DNA of 64,000 nt from JADHLK01 sp038131695 (GTDB lineage: Bacteria > Pseudomonadota > Alphaproteobacteria > Puniceispirillales > Puniceispirillaceae), in assembly GCA_038131695.1 (NCBI GenBank), contig JAYPQA010000028.1, forward strand, positions 1 to 64,000, read 5' to 3'. A program made the translations under genes and the position numbers. Under the pieces are notes generated by a model that was given only the letters and a program-made list of their open reading frames with translations, had not been told where the DNA came from and did no database searches. The number at the start of each line of letters is the position of its first letter. Within the stretch, counting starts at the first letter, position 1. Shown one piece after another: positions 37,108 to 45,545 of this stretch.

Positions 37108-37113
37108 GGGGGG

Positions 37114-37665
37114 CTAAACAGTCCAGAGGCCAAATTTTGTTCCCAGTCTAATGCGCATGGCGGCTGATGAAACATTGTATATGCCGGCCAATTTCTCAAC
37201 GAAACGATCCAGCGTTGATTTGCCATTTCCACTTTCAAATGTTTTTCTTGGACCTTCCCGCTCATTCAGTTCTGTGATTATATCTTTCAAAAGGTCGTCA
37301 TAAGGCATCAGTATTTCTGCTGCATACTGATTGGCTTCAGTTTCCAGCTGGCTGCCGAGCGGGTAGAGGACATTGTCAACCACTTCCTTGCCTATCTTGT
37401 CTTCGTGAAGAATATAATGGGCGAGTTCATGGCCCAGCGTAAAACACCGCCTTTGCAAAGAGTGGTTGGCATTCACCACAATCCTGAAACTATTTTCCTG
37501 TTTTCGTTCAATCCAGCCTGATGTTGTATTGTTTTCCAACGGTGCTTTGACCGCTTCAATAGATAATTTATCGGTCAGCTTGTCCATGGAATAGGGCGGG
37601 CTGTATTGTCGATGAAATTCTGCTACTATTACTTTTTTTTCATCCAGTGTCTTTTTGTGTCTCAT
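37114..37665 (-). CDS. ImmA/IrrE-family metallopeptidase
   Basis: 183 residues. The zinc-peptidase motif HELAH (residues 79-83, in RRCFTLGHELAHYILH) and the downstream ETEANQYAAEILMP (third ligand region) are the signature of ImmA/IrrE peptidases. These cleave phage-type repressors (ImmA) or stress regulators (IrrE). No helix-turn-helix precedes the peptidase domain, so a separate regulator would be the target, but none is encoded nearby. Its start overlaps the upstream membrane-protein gene by 26 nt, so the two are coupled. The pair is AT-richer than the surrounding core genes and sits between purA and rpoH, suggesting an inserted accessory cassette. Confidence 0.85.
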   Translation of the reverse strand: MRHKKTLDEKKVIVAEFHRQYSPPYSMDKLTDKLSIEAVKAPLENNTTSGWIERKQENSFRIVVNANHSLQRRCFTLGHELAHYILHEDKIGKEVVDNVLYPLGSQLETEANQYAAEILMPYDDLLKDIITELNEREGPRKTFESGNGKSTLDRFVEKLAGIYNVSSAAMRIRLGTKFGLWTV

Positions 37666-38128
37666 TTTCCACCTCGCTATCCGGATTGCGAATATCTTCA
37701 GACTGGTTCAAAGCCTGACCGATCCATTCGTCCTTTTTCTCGGTTATGATGTCCCTTATCCGGGGTTCGAGCATAGTTGGCAGATCAATTTCCTCTCTCA
37801 AATACCACTCCACTCTGGCTCTGGCTATTTCAGTAACTTTGAAAAAGCCAAATACTGAAACCCCGGCAACAAGAAGGGCAATAATGACCAGCAATATCTC
37901 AATAATCGTCAGGTTGAGAGCGATATAATCTGCCTGTTTCCCATCCTTAAAATTACCAGCAATATTATCAAAAAAAGAAATAGACAGAAAATCGGCTAAC
38001 GCAAAAACCAGTAACGATTGATGCCGTTCTAAACCAATTTTGCCGCTTTTGCATTTTGCATTATTTGTGCCTCGCCACCCATCATCCAAAAGGCAGGTGA
38101 CGAAGTCTAGCAGAGTAAAAATTGACAA
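37640..38128 (-). CDS. Membrane protein of unknown function coupled to an ImmA/IrrE peptidase
   Basis: Up to 162 residues. A long hydrophobic stretch (IALNLTIIEILLVIIALLVAGVSVFGFF split by few polar residues, about 88-115) predicts one or two membrane passes. The following cytoplasmic tail is charged (ARVEWYLREEIDLP, RIRDIITEKKDEW, SEVENETQKDTG). No known domain was recognised. The only in-frame start giving this length is a TTG at 38128 with no clear ribosome site, so the N-terminus may be shorter. Its 3' end overlaps the peptidase gene, implying joint function, for instance a membrane sensor or anchor for the peptidase (inference). Confidence 0.6.
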   Translation of the reverse strand: MSIFTLLDFVTCLLDDGWRGTNNAKCKSGKIGLERHQSLLVFALADFLSISFFDNIAGNFKDGKQADYIALNLTIIEILLVIIALLVAGVSVFGFFKVTEIARARVEWYLREEIDLPTMLEPRIRDIITEKKDEWIGQALNQSEDIRNPDSEVENETQKDTG

Positions 38129-38166
38129 AAGTTAATAAAAAGCGGCTAATATCACTTTTTGGCACA

Positions 38167-39087
38167 TCACCCCTCTGGCAGGAGTTTCATCTCAGCGGCG
38201 CGGGTTTTTACCGCTTCTGCCAGCTTTTCAAAGGCGCGGACTTCAATTTGCCGGATGCGCTCACGGCTGACGGAAAATTCGGCGGCCAGCTCTTCCAGCG
38301 TCAAGGGTGGCTCAGACAGGCGGCGCGCCTCAATAATGCGCTGCTCGCGCTCATTCAGCCCGGCCAGCGCCTCTTGCATCAGGGTCTGGCGGGCGGAAAA
38401 TTCCTCAGCCTCGGCAAAATTGGTTTCCTGATCCGTGCGGTCATCTTCCAGCCAATCCTGCCATTCCCCGGCCCCCTCGCCATCCATCGACACAGGCGCG
38501 TTCAGCGAATGATCGCCGCCCGCCATGCGCTGGTTCATCGAGACCACATCCGCCTCGCTGACATTCAGCTCATCTGCGATATGGGTGACCTGTTCCGGCT
38601 TCAGATCGCCGCCATCAATCGCGTCAATCTGGCCCTTGATGCGGCGCAGGTTAAAAAACAGTTTTTTCTGGGCCGCTGTTGTGCCGATTTTGACCAGCGA
38701 CCAGCTGCGCAGGATATATTCCTGAATAGAGGCCTTGATCCACCACATCGCATAGGTCGCCAGCCGAAAGCCGCGCTCCGGGTCAAATTTCTTGACCGCG
38801 TGCATCATCCCCAGATTGCCCTCAGAAATCAGATCAGACAGGGGCAGGCCATAGCCGCGATAGCCCATGGCGATCTTGGCAACCAGCCGCAAATGGCTGG
38901 TGACCAGCTGATGCGCGGCCTCTACATCGCCGCGTTCTGCCCAGCTTTTCGCCAGCATATATTCCTCATCCGCTTCCAGCATTGGAAATTGGCGAATCTG
39001 GTCCAGATAGCGCGAGAGATTGCCGTCCGGGCTGAGGGCTGGGACCAGCGCGCGGCTGGCAGAGGCGGATTTTTGCGAATTTGCCAT
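38167..39087 (-). CDS. rpoH: RNA polymerase heat-shock sigma factor RpoH (sigma-32)
   Basis: 306 residues. Region 2 (HLRLVAKIAMGYRGYGLPLSDLISEGNLGMMHAVKKFDPERGFRLATYA, seen in pieces) is followed by the RpoH-specific QKKLFFNLRR box and the region 4 helix-turn-helix (LTLEELAAEFSVSRERIRQIEVRAFEKL). It directs heat-shock promoters. A matching promoter lies before hsp20 at 384-412. FtsH, which degrades sigma-32 in other proteobacteria, is encoded at 24 kb. Position next to rluD is standard for the class. The start ATG 39087 is preceded by CAGGAGGG. Confidence 0.97.
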   Translation of the reverse strand: MANSQKSASASRALVPALSPDGNLSRYLDQIRQFPMLEADEEYMLAKSWAERGDVEAAHQLVTSHLRLVAKIAMGYRGYGLPLSDLISEGNLGMMHAVKKFDPERGFRLATYAMWWIKASIQEYILRSWSLVKIGTTAAQKKLFFNLRRIKGQIDAIDGGDLKPEQVTHIADELNVSEADVVSMNQRMAGGDHSLNAPVSMDGEGAGEWQDWLEDDRTDQETNFAEAEEFSARQTLMQEALAGLNEREQRIIEARRLSEPPLTLEELAAEFSVSRERIRQIEVRAFEKLAEAVKTRAAEMKLLPEG

Positions 39088-39156
39088 GATTGTCAGCAGC
39101 CCTCCTGGCTAGTTACCTGTCACCCTTTTTATATGGGAAGTCCAACCCTGTCCTGC

Positions 39157-39195
39157 AAGAGTGGCAAAATCAAGAGTGGCAAAATCAAGGGTGGC
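39157..39195. repeat. 15-bp tandem repeat across the rluD stop codon
   Basis: AAGAGTGGCAAAATC occurs twice in perfect tandem (39157-39171, 39172-39186), followed by a partial copy AAGGGTGGC. The repeat fills the rluD-rpoH junction and contains the rluD stop codon (39185-39187), so unit copy number could alter the RluD terminus. Confidence 0.9.
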
Positions 39196-40207
39196 CGCCA
39201 GCGCTGGCCCGCGCAGCGATAGCCAGCTCAATATCCTTTATCAGCTGGCGCATATCATCGGGCAGGGGGGTCTCAAAAGCCAGTTTTTCACCCGTAACCG
39301 GATGCTGAAAGCCCAGCTGGGCAGCGTGCAGGGCCTGTCTTGGAAAGGCGCGCAATCTGGCCAGGGCCTCTCTTGCGACACGATCCGGCATCTGGCCGGT
39401 GCGCGGCGGCCTGCCATAGACCGGATCGCCTATCAGCCCATGGCCAATATGCGCCATATGCACGCGGATTTGGTGGGTTCGCCCTGTTTCCAGCCGACAT
39501 TCTGCCAGCCCGCCAAAGGGCGGCAAATCGCGCAAAATCCGATAATATGTGCGGGCCGGTCGGCCCTCCGGGGTCACCGTCTGGCGTTTGCGGTCCTGGC
39601 GGTGGCGGCCCAGCGGCTCATCAATCAGCCCCTCTCTGGCCGCAGGCAGCCCCCAGACCAGCCCCTGATAGACGCGATCCAGATCATGGGCGGCAAACAT
39701 CTCTGACAGGCGCTGGTGCGCGCGCTCAGACTTCGCCGCCAGCATCACCCCGGATGTATCCTTGTCCAGCCGGTGCACAATGCCCGGGCGCAGCACCCCG
39801 CCAATGCCGCTCAGGCTGTCGCCGCAATGGGCGATCAGCGCATTGACCAGCGTGCCGCTCTCAGCCCCCGGGGCCGGATGCACCACCATGCCGGCTGGCT
39901 TGTCCAGCACAATCAGATGCGCATCTTCATACAAGATAGTCAAATCAATGGCCTCGGCCTGCGGTTCAGCCGGTTTCGGGGCAGGCAGGCTCAGCTGGTA
40001 GTCTGCCCCGCCGCGCACCTTTGCCGACGGATCCGCCAGCACCGCCCCGTTGCACTTCAGCTGCCCGTCTGTTATCAGAGCCTTGATGCGCGATCGCGAC
40101 AGGCCCGGCTGTTCGGCAGCCTCAGCCAAAAAGCGGTCAAGGCGCGTGCCGGCAGCCTCAGGCGGGCCGTCAGTTGAACAAGGAAGAGCGTTCCATGCCT
40201 GCACCAT
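39185..40207 (-). CDS. rluD: 23S rRNA pseudouridine synthase RluD
   Basis: About 340 residues. Isomerises uridines in helix 69 of 23S rRNA. N-terminal S4 RNA-binding domain (TRLDRFLAEAAEQPGLSRSRIKALITDGQL), then the catalytic domain with LIVLDKPAGMVVHP, the catalytic-Asp motif GIVHRLDKDTSGVML, and ETGRTHQIRVHMAHIGH near the end. ATG 40207 (MVQAWNALPC) is the nearest start to the S4 domain; another lies at 40231. The start region overlaps, in divergent orientation, that of the small membrane protein gene at 40195. The stop falls in a 15-bp tandem repeat. Confidence 0.94.
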   Translation of the reverse strand: MVQAWNALPCSTDGPPEAAGTRLDRFLAEAAEQPGLSRSRIKALITDGQLKCNGAVLADPSAKVRGGADYQLSLPAPKPAEPQAEAIDLTILYEDAHLIVLDKPAGMVVHPAPGAESGTLVNALIAHCGDSLSGIGGVLRPGIVHRLDKDTSGVMLAAKSERAHQRLSEMFAAHDLDRVYQGLVWGLPAAREGLIDEPLGRHRQDRKRQTVTPEGRPARTYYRILRDLPPFGGLAECRLETGRTHQIRVHMAHIGHGLIGDPVYGRPPRTGQMPDRVAREALARLRAFPRQALHAAQLGFQHPVTGEKLAFETPLPDDMRQLIKDIELAIAARASAGGHP

Positions 40208-40551
40208 ATCCGCCAAATCAGCACGGGGCAACCGGCGGGCTGTCCAGCAAGATGGTGGCGCGGCTGAAAATCGCCTCAGCCGTGATGGGGGTGTTGATCA
40301 TTCTGGCGCTGGCCGGGGTCGGCTATGGGCTTTATCAGAATTTTGCCAAACTGACCGGAAAAGCCGCCCGGCAGGCAGGCGCGGCCGCACTGACCCTGCC
40401 TGCTGATTTGTCCGTGCAGGCGATAGCGGCTGGCCCGCAAGGGGGGGTGTGGCTGTTCCTGGCGGGTGAGGGGGCGGCCCCGGGCCAGCTCTGGCAAATC
40501 GGCCCGGAGGGCCAGCTGATCCGGCAAATAGAGCTGCAAGAGGCGGAGTAA
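40195..40551 (+). CDS. Small single-pass membrane protein of unknown function
   Basis: 118 residues from ATG 40195 (MPAPYPPNQHGATGGLSSKM), which has a strong ribosome site AAGGAAGAG. One transmembrane helix (IASAVMGVLIILALAGVGYGLY, about 25-47) precedes a hydrophobic, Gly-rich extracytoplasmic domain (GGVWLFLAGEGAAPGQLWQIGPEG) that resembles a single beta-propeller-like repeat. Genes of this kind commonly diverge from rluD in alphaproteobacteria and are annotated only as conserved hypothetical. The start overlaps the divergent rluD start by about 13 bp, so both promoters must lie within coding DNA. Confidence 0.65.
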   Translation: MPAPYPPNQHGATGGLSSKMVARLKIASAVMGVLIILALAGVGYGLYQNFAKLTGKAARQAGAAALTLPADLSVQAIAAGPQGGVWLFLAGEGAAPGQLWQIGPEGQLIRQIELQEAE

Positions 40552-40555
40552 CCTG

Positions 40556-40874
40556 CTAGATCAGAGCGGCCAGCCGGTCAAACAGGCTGCCAGCAATGGT
40601 TTCCAGCAAGCGATAGCACCTCATAGCTGGCGGGTAAAAACCGGATCATAAAATGAGGCGACAAAACCGATGCAATCTGGCTATCAGAGAAAGGCGTGAC
40701 CACCCGGCAGAGCCGCAGGGCCGGATCGGTGAGCCGCACCAGCGCGCGCATCAGGACAAAGCGCGTATCCTCAGCCAGAAAGACGGACAGCACAAACCGG
40801 CCCAGCAAGGCCCACATCATCAGGCCCAAAGCCGTATCCACCAGCATCACCCAAAATGGCAAAATGCCGTTCAT
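40556..40874 (-). CDS. YggT-family membrane protein (probable frameshift near its 3' end)
   Basis: About 100 residues with two hydrophobic helices (LPFWVMLVDTALGLMMWALLG and the end near FLPASYEV) and the YggT core RALVRLTDPALRLCRVVTPFSD. The family is linked to osmotic stress resistance and envelope assembly but has no defined activity. The uninterrupted frame stops at 40578. An alternative frame in the last 60 nt reads RLLETIAGSLFDRLAALI and stops at 40556-40558, which looks more like a natural terminus, so one base is probably wrong near 40620. Confidence 0.72.
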
Positions 40875-41119
40875 CTGACCGGCTCCTCTGTCACTGAACC
40901 TGCCCTTGTTTTAGCATAGAAAATGAAAAGGGGAAAAGAGAAGGTTGGTTGACTCAGAAGGTTCAAACAGCTATCTGCCTTTTTATTGACAAATTGTCTG
41001 TGACTAACTAGTTACTGAAATTGTCGGGTGTTCTTTATAGAGCTTGATATGGTTCGCCCAGCCTGACATCATTTCCCTATATTTTCTGTTAAAAAAAGCT
41101 TGTCACCAGGTGTTGTAAC
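40875..41119. other. AT-rich spacer with a promoter-like sequence and a short palindrome
   Basis: No gene was found here. The stretch is the most AT-rich of the window. TTGACA (40986-40991), a 17-bp spacer and TAGTTA (41009-41014) form a rightward housekeeping-type promoter, and TAACTAGTTA (41005-41014) is a perfect 10-bp palindrome overlapping its -10 element. No plus-strand gene begins for over 1 kb, so any transcript would run antisense to the decayed gene at 41120-42075. Confidence 0.35.
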
Positions 41120-42075
41120 CCATCGCTATGGTTAGAAGATACGCTGCGTCACCAGATGCGTAAATCTGCCTCTTCCCAGCCCAGATGATTATATTGGCGT
41201 GTATCGAAAAGAATCTCATCAATCAAATCACTCCCAGGATAACCGGCAGGTTCAGGCCAGGGCAAACCCCGCCTCATAATAGACACCGCCGCATGCAATC
41301 CCCTGACTGGCTGGTAAAATCGGCAACAACAAAGCGGGATCGGCGGATTTCAAACAATTTCTCATCAATCTTGTTAATGTGATCGTGTCAGGTCAATCCC
41401 ATCAGGGCCTCCCGGATGGAGTTCAATAGCCGCAGGGTACTCTCATCACCCATCGACAAAGGGCCTGATCAGGATCCAGTTGCTGCCTTTTAATTCTTCA
41501 ATGTAGGAATGCCGGGGATAGTTTGTCTTTGTTTAATTCAGCGCGGGATAGGGTCTTTAGTATCAATTCTTCTGATTCACAGATTATCCAGCCCTTATCC
41601 AGCAGATATTCAGCAAGAGTAAATAGCTCTTCCAGAGTTTCTGAAGAACTATTCCAAGTATATGCACCTGACTGCACCTGTTGGGGTTCATCTTCAACCC
41701 TGAACAACTTGACCAAGCCAGACATTCATTTGTTCAGGTCAATATTGGCCAAGGTGCTCTGTTTTCATGCCGCAGCAGGTTTTCTGCTCGCTCTGTCACG
41801 CTTTTGGGATTGCGTTTTTCCACCTCATCCAAAATCTTGGACATTACCTCCGGGCATTGATTTGCCCCCCTGCCTACTGCTCAATCAGGCAATCGGTCTG
41901 CAATATCCGCAAATCCCCCTTTTCTTGAGGCCAGTTACCGATTTCTGCCTCTGCTGAACCAGAAATGGTCGCCAGCTCGCGGAGAGTTAAAACTCTGTTT
42001 GTCTCCAAGGGGTGATGGCTTAATATTTTTGGCAGGCGTTCCCCAGATCGGGCATTGGTCATCATAGTTTGGCAT
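41120..42075 (-). pseudogene. Decayed gene of a zinc-ribbon/HTH-linker/nucleoside-deoxyribosyltransferase-like family
   Basis: ATG 42075 has a strong ribosome site (AAAGGAG) and opens [16 protein letters not shown], then, across frame changes, SPRAGDHFW, SGSAEAEI, ANQCPEVMSKILDEVEKRNP and SVTERAENLLR. A helical middle piece follows in an open stretch at 41498-41725 (ETLEELFTLAEYLLDKGWI). The C-terminal part reads NKIDEKLFEIRRSRFVVADF, GGVYYEAGFAL, LNLPVI, DLIDEILFDTRQYNHLGW and EEADLRIW. This matches a family whose C-terminus (NKIDDEII.EIRRSRFVVADFT...GGVYYEAGFA...FDTRQYNHI) resembles nucleoside 2-deoxyribosyltransferases or TIR-like folds. At least six frame changes and several stops occur within 950 bp, far denser than elsewhere, so it is a genuine pseudogene. 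Confidence 0.75.
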
Positions 42076-42294
42076 CTTTGGCTCCTTTCTTTGCGTCCAG
42101 CAGTCACGCGTAACTTGCCCGCCCTGTCAAGCCAGCAGGCCCGCGCCCCGCACACCGCCCGCCATACCCCCGCCCCACCCCCAGAAAATCGCATCAAGGC
42201 TGGAAAAACCGGGCGAATTCGGTTACCACTGAATAGGCGGCTTTTGCTTGACAAAAGGCGCATCAGGCACAAAAGAAAAGGCAGGTATCCCACA

Positions 42295-43974
42295 ATGGCC
42301 AATCCGCAATATGTCTATACCATGCAGCAGCTGGGCAAGGTCTGGCCCGGCGGCAAGGAAGTTTTGAAAAATATCAGCCTGTCCTTCCTGCCCGGCGCCA
42401 AGATCGGCGTGCTGGGGCTGAACGGGGCAGGCAAATCCACGCTGCTGCGGATTATGGCCGGGGTGGAAACAGAATTCACCGGTGAGGCCTGGCCAGCTGA
42501 GGGGATTTCCATCGGCTATCTGGCCCAGGAGCCGGATCTGGATGCGGGGCTGGATGTGGCCGGCAATGTGATGGGCGGGCTGGGCAAGGCCAAGGAGCTG
42601 GTGGACAGGTTCAATGAGGTCTCGGCCCGCTTTGCCGAGGAAATGACCGATGAGGAGATGAATAACCTGATCGCCGAGCAGGCTGAGCTGCAAGAACAAA
42701 TCGATGCGCTGGATGGCTGGGATATAGAGCGCAAGGCTGAGATCGCGATGGATGCGCTGCGGGTGCCGCCGGGCGATGCGGATGTGACCAAATTATCGGG
42801 CGGGGAAAAGCGGCGGGTGGCGCTGTGCCGGCTGTTGCTGAGCGCGCCGGATATGCTGCTGCTGGATGAGCCGACCAACCATCTGGATGCGGAATCGGTC
42901 GCCTGGCTGCAACGGTTTTTGCATGATTTCCCCGGCACGGTCGTGACCATCACCCATGATCGCTATTTTCTGGATGAGGTGGCAGGCTGGATTCTGGAGC
43001 TGGATCGCGGCCAGGGCATCCCCTATCAGGGCAATTATTCCGGCTGGCTGGAGCAGAAGCAAAAAAGGCTGGAACAAGAAGGCCGGAGCGAGGATGCGCG
43101 GGTCAAATCCCTGTCGCGGGAGCTGGAATGGGTGCGCGCTGCCCCAAAAGCCCGCCAGGCCAAGTCAAAGGCGCGCCTGAATGCCTATGAAAAGCTGCTG
43201 GAAGAAGGCCAGGCCGCCCGCGAGGAAACCACCCGTATCACCATCCCGCCCGGCCCGCGCCTTGGCAATGTGGTGATTGAGGCAGAGGGGTTGCATAAGG
43301 GGTTTGGCGACAAGCTGTTGATTGAGGATTTGTCCTTTCGCCTGCCGCCCGGCGGCATTGTCGGCGTAATCGGCCCGAACGGGGCGGGCAAAACCACCTT
43401 GTTCCGGATGCTCACCGATCAGGACAGCCCGGATCAGGGCGGCCTGCGTCTGGGCGAGACAGTCAAGCTGGGCTATGTCGATCAGTCGCGTGATTCCCTT
43501 GATGACAGCAAGACCGTCTGGGAGGTGATCTCAGATGGTCTGGATGAGCTGGAGCTGGGCAAGCGCACCATGCCGTCCCGGGCCTATGTCAGCCTGTTCA
43601 ACTTCCGCGGCGGTGATCAGCAAAAACGCGTCGGCCAGCTCTCCGGCGGGGAGCGCAACCGCGTGCATCTGGCCAGGATGCTGAAATCCGGGGCCAATGT
43701 GCTGCTGCTGGATGAGCCGACAAATGATCTGGATGTGGATACGCTGCGCGCGCTGGAAGAGGCTTTGCTGGAATTCGCCGGCTGTGCGGTGGTGGTCAGC
43801 CATGATCGCTGGTTTCTGGATCGGATCGCAACCCATATCCTCGCCTTTGAGGGCGAGTCCCATGTGGAATGGTTTGAGGGCAATTATGAAGCCTATGAGG
43901 CCGATAAAAAGCGGCGTCTGGGTGAGGAAGCCACGCGCCCGACCCGTATTCGCTACAAGCCTATCAGCCGCTAG
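42295..43974 (+). CDS. ettA: ABC-F translation factor EttA (energy-dependent translational throttle)
   Basis: 559 residues, two ATPase cassettes and no transmembrane part. Cassette 1: Walker [13 protein letters not shown], signature [12 protein letters not shown], Walker [13 protein letters not shown]. The linker with the ABC-F P-site interacting region reads [18 protein letters not shown]...[14 protein letters not shown]. Cassette 2: [36 protein letters not shown]. The Arg-rich C-terminus (RIRYKPISR) is typical. EttA gates entry of 70S complexes into elongation by ATP/ADP ratio. The ATG at 42295 ([20 protein letters not shown]) is standard; the long in-frame upstream region is not coding. 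Confidence 0.95.
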   Translation: MANPQYVYTMQQLGKVWPGGKEVLKNISLSFLPGAKIGVLGLNGAGKSTLLRIMAGVETEFTGEAWPAEGISIGYLAQEPDLDAGLDVAGNVMGGLGKAKELVDRFNEVSARFAEEMTDEEMNNLIAEQAELQEQIDALDGWDIERKAEIAMDALRVPPGDADVTKLSGGEKRRVALCRLLLSAPDMLLLDEPTNHLDAESVAWLQRFLHDFPGTVVTITHDRYFLDEVAGWILELDRGQGIPYQGNYSGWLEQKQKRLEQEGRSEDARVKSLSRELEWVRAAPKARQAKSKARLNAYEKLLEEGQAAREETTRITIPPGPRLGNVVIEAEGLHKGFGDKLLIEDLSFRLPPGGIVGVIGPNGAGKTTLFRMLTDQDSPDQGGLRLGETVKLGYVDQSRDSLDDSKTVWEVISDGLDELELGKRTMPSRAYVSLFNFRGGDQQKRVGQLSGGERNRVHLARMLKSGANVLLLDEPTNDLDVDTLRALEEALLEFAGCAVVVSHDRWFLDRIATHILAFEGESHVEWFEGNYEAYEADKKRRLGEEATRPTRIRYKPISR

Positions 43975-43997
43975 GCCCGCTGCCCGGACAGCTGCCC

Positions 43998-44629
43998 CTA
44001 ACGCACATCAGCTGCGGCCTGCAGGGCGGCGATGAGGGCAGAGAACTGGCCGCCATTCTTGCGGATGATGGCGATATTTTCCTGACGCTGGGTCATCAGC
44101 ATGGAGATATTTTCAATCTCTATATCGATGATGCGGGCGGGCTGGCCGGGCAGGGTGGTGAGCCGCCAATTCACCACCGCTTGCGGGCGCTGGCCTGATG
44201 GATCGCTAATCACCCCGCCGACCAGAACCATCTTCTCCCCGCGCTGGCTGCTGGCGGTGGGCTGAAATTCCAGCCCGCGGAATTGTTCAAACTGGCTGGC
44301 CGCCGTGCGCACCAGCGAGTCCAGAAACAGGGCCTGATACTGGCGCGTTCGGTGGCACTGGCGCGCCGCCAATATTGGCCGGTCGCCGCCCGCGCAATGC
44401 CATCCACATCAAAATAGCTGGTCAAGAGAGCGCTCACTTCAGCCTGCTTGCCTGCCTCATCCAGGGCGGTATTTTCCACCGCCTGCTTGGCCTGCGCCAT
44501 CATTTGCGTAACCAGCTGTTCGGCTTCGCTGATCCGCTCTGCCATAACCGGCCCGGCAGGCAGCAGGGCGAGCAGCAGAAGCGCAGAAAAAAGTCGCAGG
44601 AACGAGCGTTTTGGATAAAATCCTCGCAT
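43998..44629 (-). CDS. mlaC: Phospholipid-binding protein MlaC/Ttg2D (frameshift near 44345)
   Basis: Periplasmic carrier shuttling phospholipids between the outer-membrane MlaA complex and the inner-membrane transporter. ATG 44629 opens a signal peptide (MRGFYPKRSFLRLFSALLLL ending PVMAERIS). Then EAEQLVTQMMAQAKQAV, TSYFDVDGIARAATGQYWRRA. One missing base near 44345 joins SATERA to YQALFLDSLVRTAASQF. The C-terminal half (VLVGGVISDPSGQRPQAVVNWRL, IDIEIENISMLMTQRQE) ends at 44000. It is coupled to mlaA (overlap at 44629), though mlaBDEF are not in the window. Confidence 0.88.
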
Positions 44630-45459
44630 CAGTCTGCATCCTCCCCTGATTCCAGGAAACTGTCAAACAGGCTGTCATCAACCGCGCTCTGGCTGGCGGT
44701 AATGACCCGATCTGCCAGCAATGCCTCACGCCGTTGGTAATAGAGGGCGCGCAGCCGCGCATAGGGATCCAGCGATTCGTATTTCATCTGATTGATCAGA
44801 TCAAAATTATCGGCGCGCGCCGAGACCGCAGACAGGGGCAGGTTGGCCTGAACCAGCTGGTTTGAGCTGGAAACCCCGGTCAGGCTGCCCAGCGGATCAA
44901 GAAAAGCGGTAACCACCCGCCCGGTCATATCCCGCCCGGTGCCGCCCCCCAGCAGAGGCACCATCACATAAGGGCCGGGCGGCACCCCGGCCTTGGCCAG
45001 CGTCTGGCCAAAATCCTCTTTTTGCGGGCGGTTTTCCTCTTCTTCCAGCAAATCAACAAAGCCAAGCGTCAGCCCGTTAATGGCGAAATGCACCAGCGCC
45101 AGCCCGCTATTCTCGCCTTTGCCCTGCAGGGCGGAATTCATCGCCGTCGCAGGCAGGCCGGTCCAGCTGACATGGTTGGATACGGCGCGCTGGGCCGGCT
45201 CTGGCAAGTTCTGGCGCCAGGCTGCTGCGACCGGCTCCAGCACCACACTGTCCAGCCGGTCATTCAGCGCGTAGATTTTGCGATTGCCGTTTTCAAAGCG
45301 ATCTTCCATCACCAGCTGGGTGTCTGTCCGATCTGCCGGCGCGCCGGAACAGGCGGCCAGCCCAGCCAGAATGGGCAGGCAAAACAGCGCAGCAACCGGT
45401 CGGCTGCGTGTCAGCACTAAAAACCTTAAGACAAACTCAAACAGTGCGTTTTTTTCCAA
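44629..45459 (-). CDS. mlaA: Outer-membrane lipoprotein MlaA (VacJ)
   Basis: 276 residues. MlaA removes mislocalised phospholipid from the outer leaflet of the outer membrane and passes it to MlaC. The N-terminus has a hydrophobic signal with lipobox LAAC (near residue 36). The conserved core reads DRFENGNRKIYALNDRLDSVVLEP, WRQNLPEPAQRAVSNH, FVDLLEEEENRPQKEDFGQTLAKAGVPPGPYVMVPLLGG and DPYARLRALYYQRR. It is the first of the mlaA-mlaC pair and diverges from uvrD with an 86-bp gap holding both promoters. Confidence 0.94.
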   Translation of the reverse strand: MEKNALFEFVLRFLVLTRSRPVAALFCLPILAGLAACSGAPADRTDTQLVMEDRFENGNRKIYALNDRLDSVVLEPVAAAWRQNLPEPAQRAVSNHVSWTGLPATAMNSALQGKGENSGLALVHFAINGLTLGFVDLLEEEENRPQKEDFGQTLAKAGVPPGPYVMVPLLGGGTGRDMTGRVVTAFLDPLGSLTGVSSSNQLVQANLPLSAVSARADNFDLINQMKYESLDPYARLRALYYQRREALLADRVITASQSAVDDSLFDSFLESGEDAD

Positions 45460-45545
45460 TGCGGCCTCTGTTTTTTGCCTGATCCTATGCTAGGCTGATG
45501 CCCTGTCAATTATTCTCAAAACTAATATAGGGGCTTGCCGGTCAA

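Noticed and set aside
42055..42294. Upstream extension of ettA in the open frame.
   Set aside because: The conserved EttA N-terminus begins at ATG 42295; the upstream part is Arg/Pro-rich and overlaps the divergent promoter region and the start of the decayed gene.
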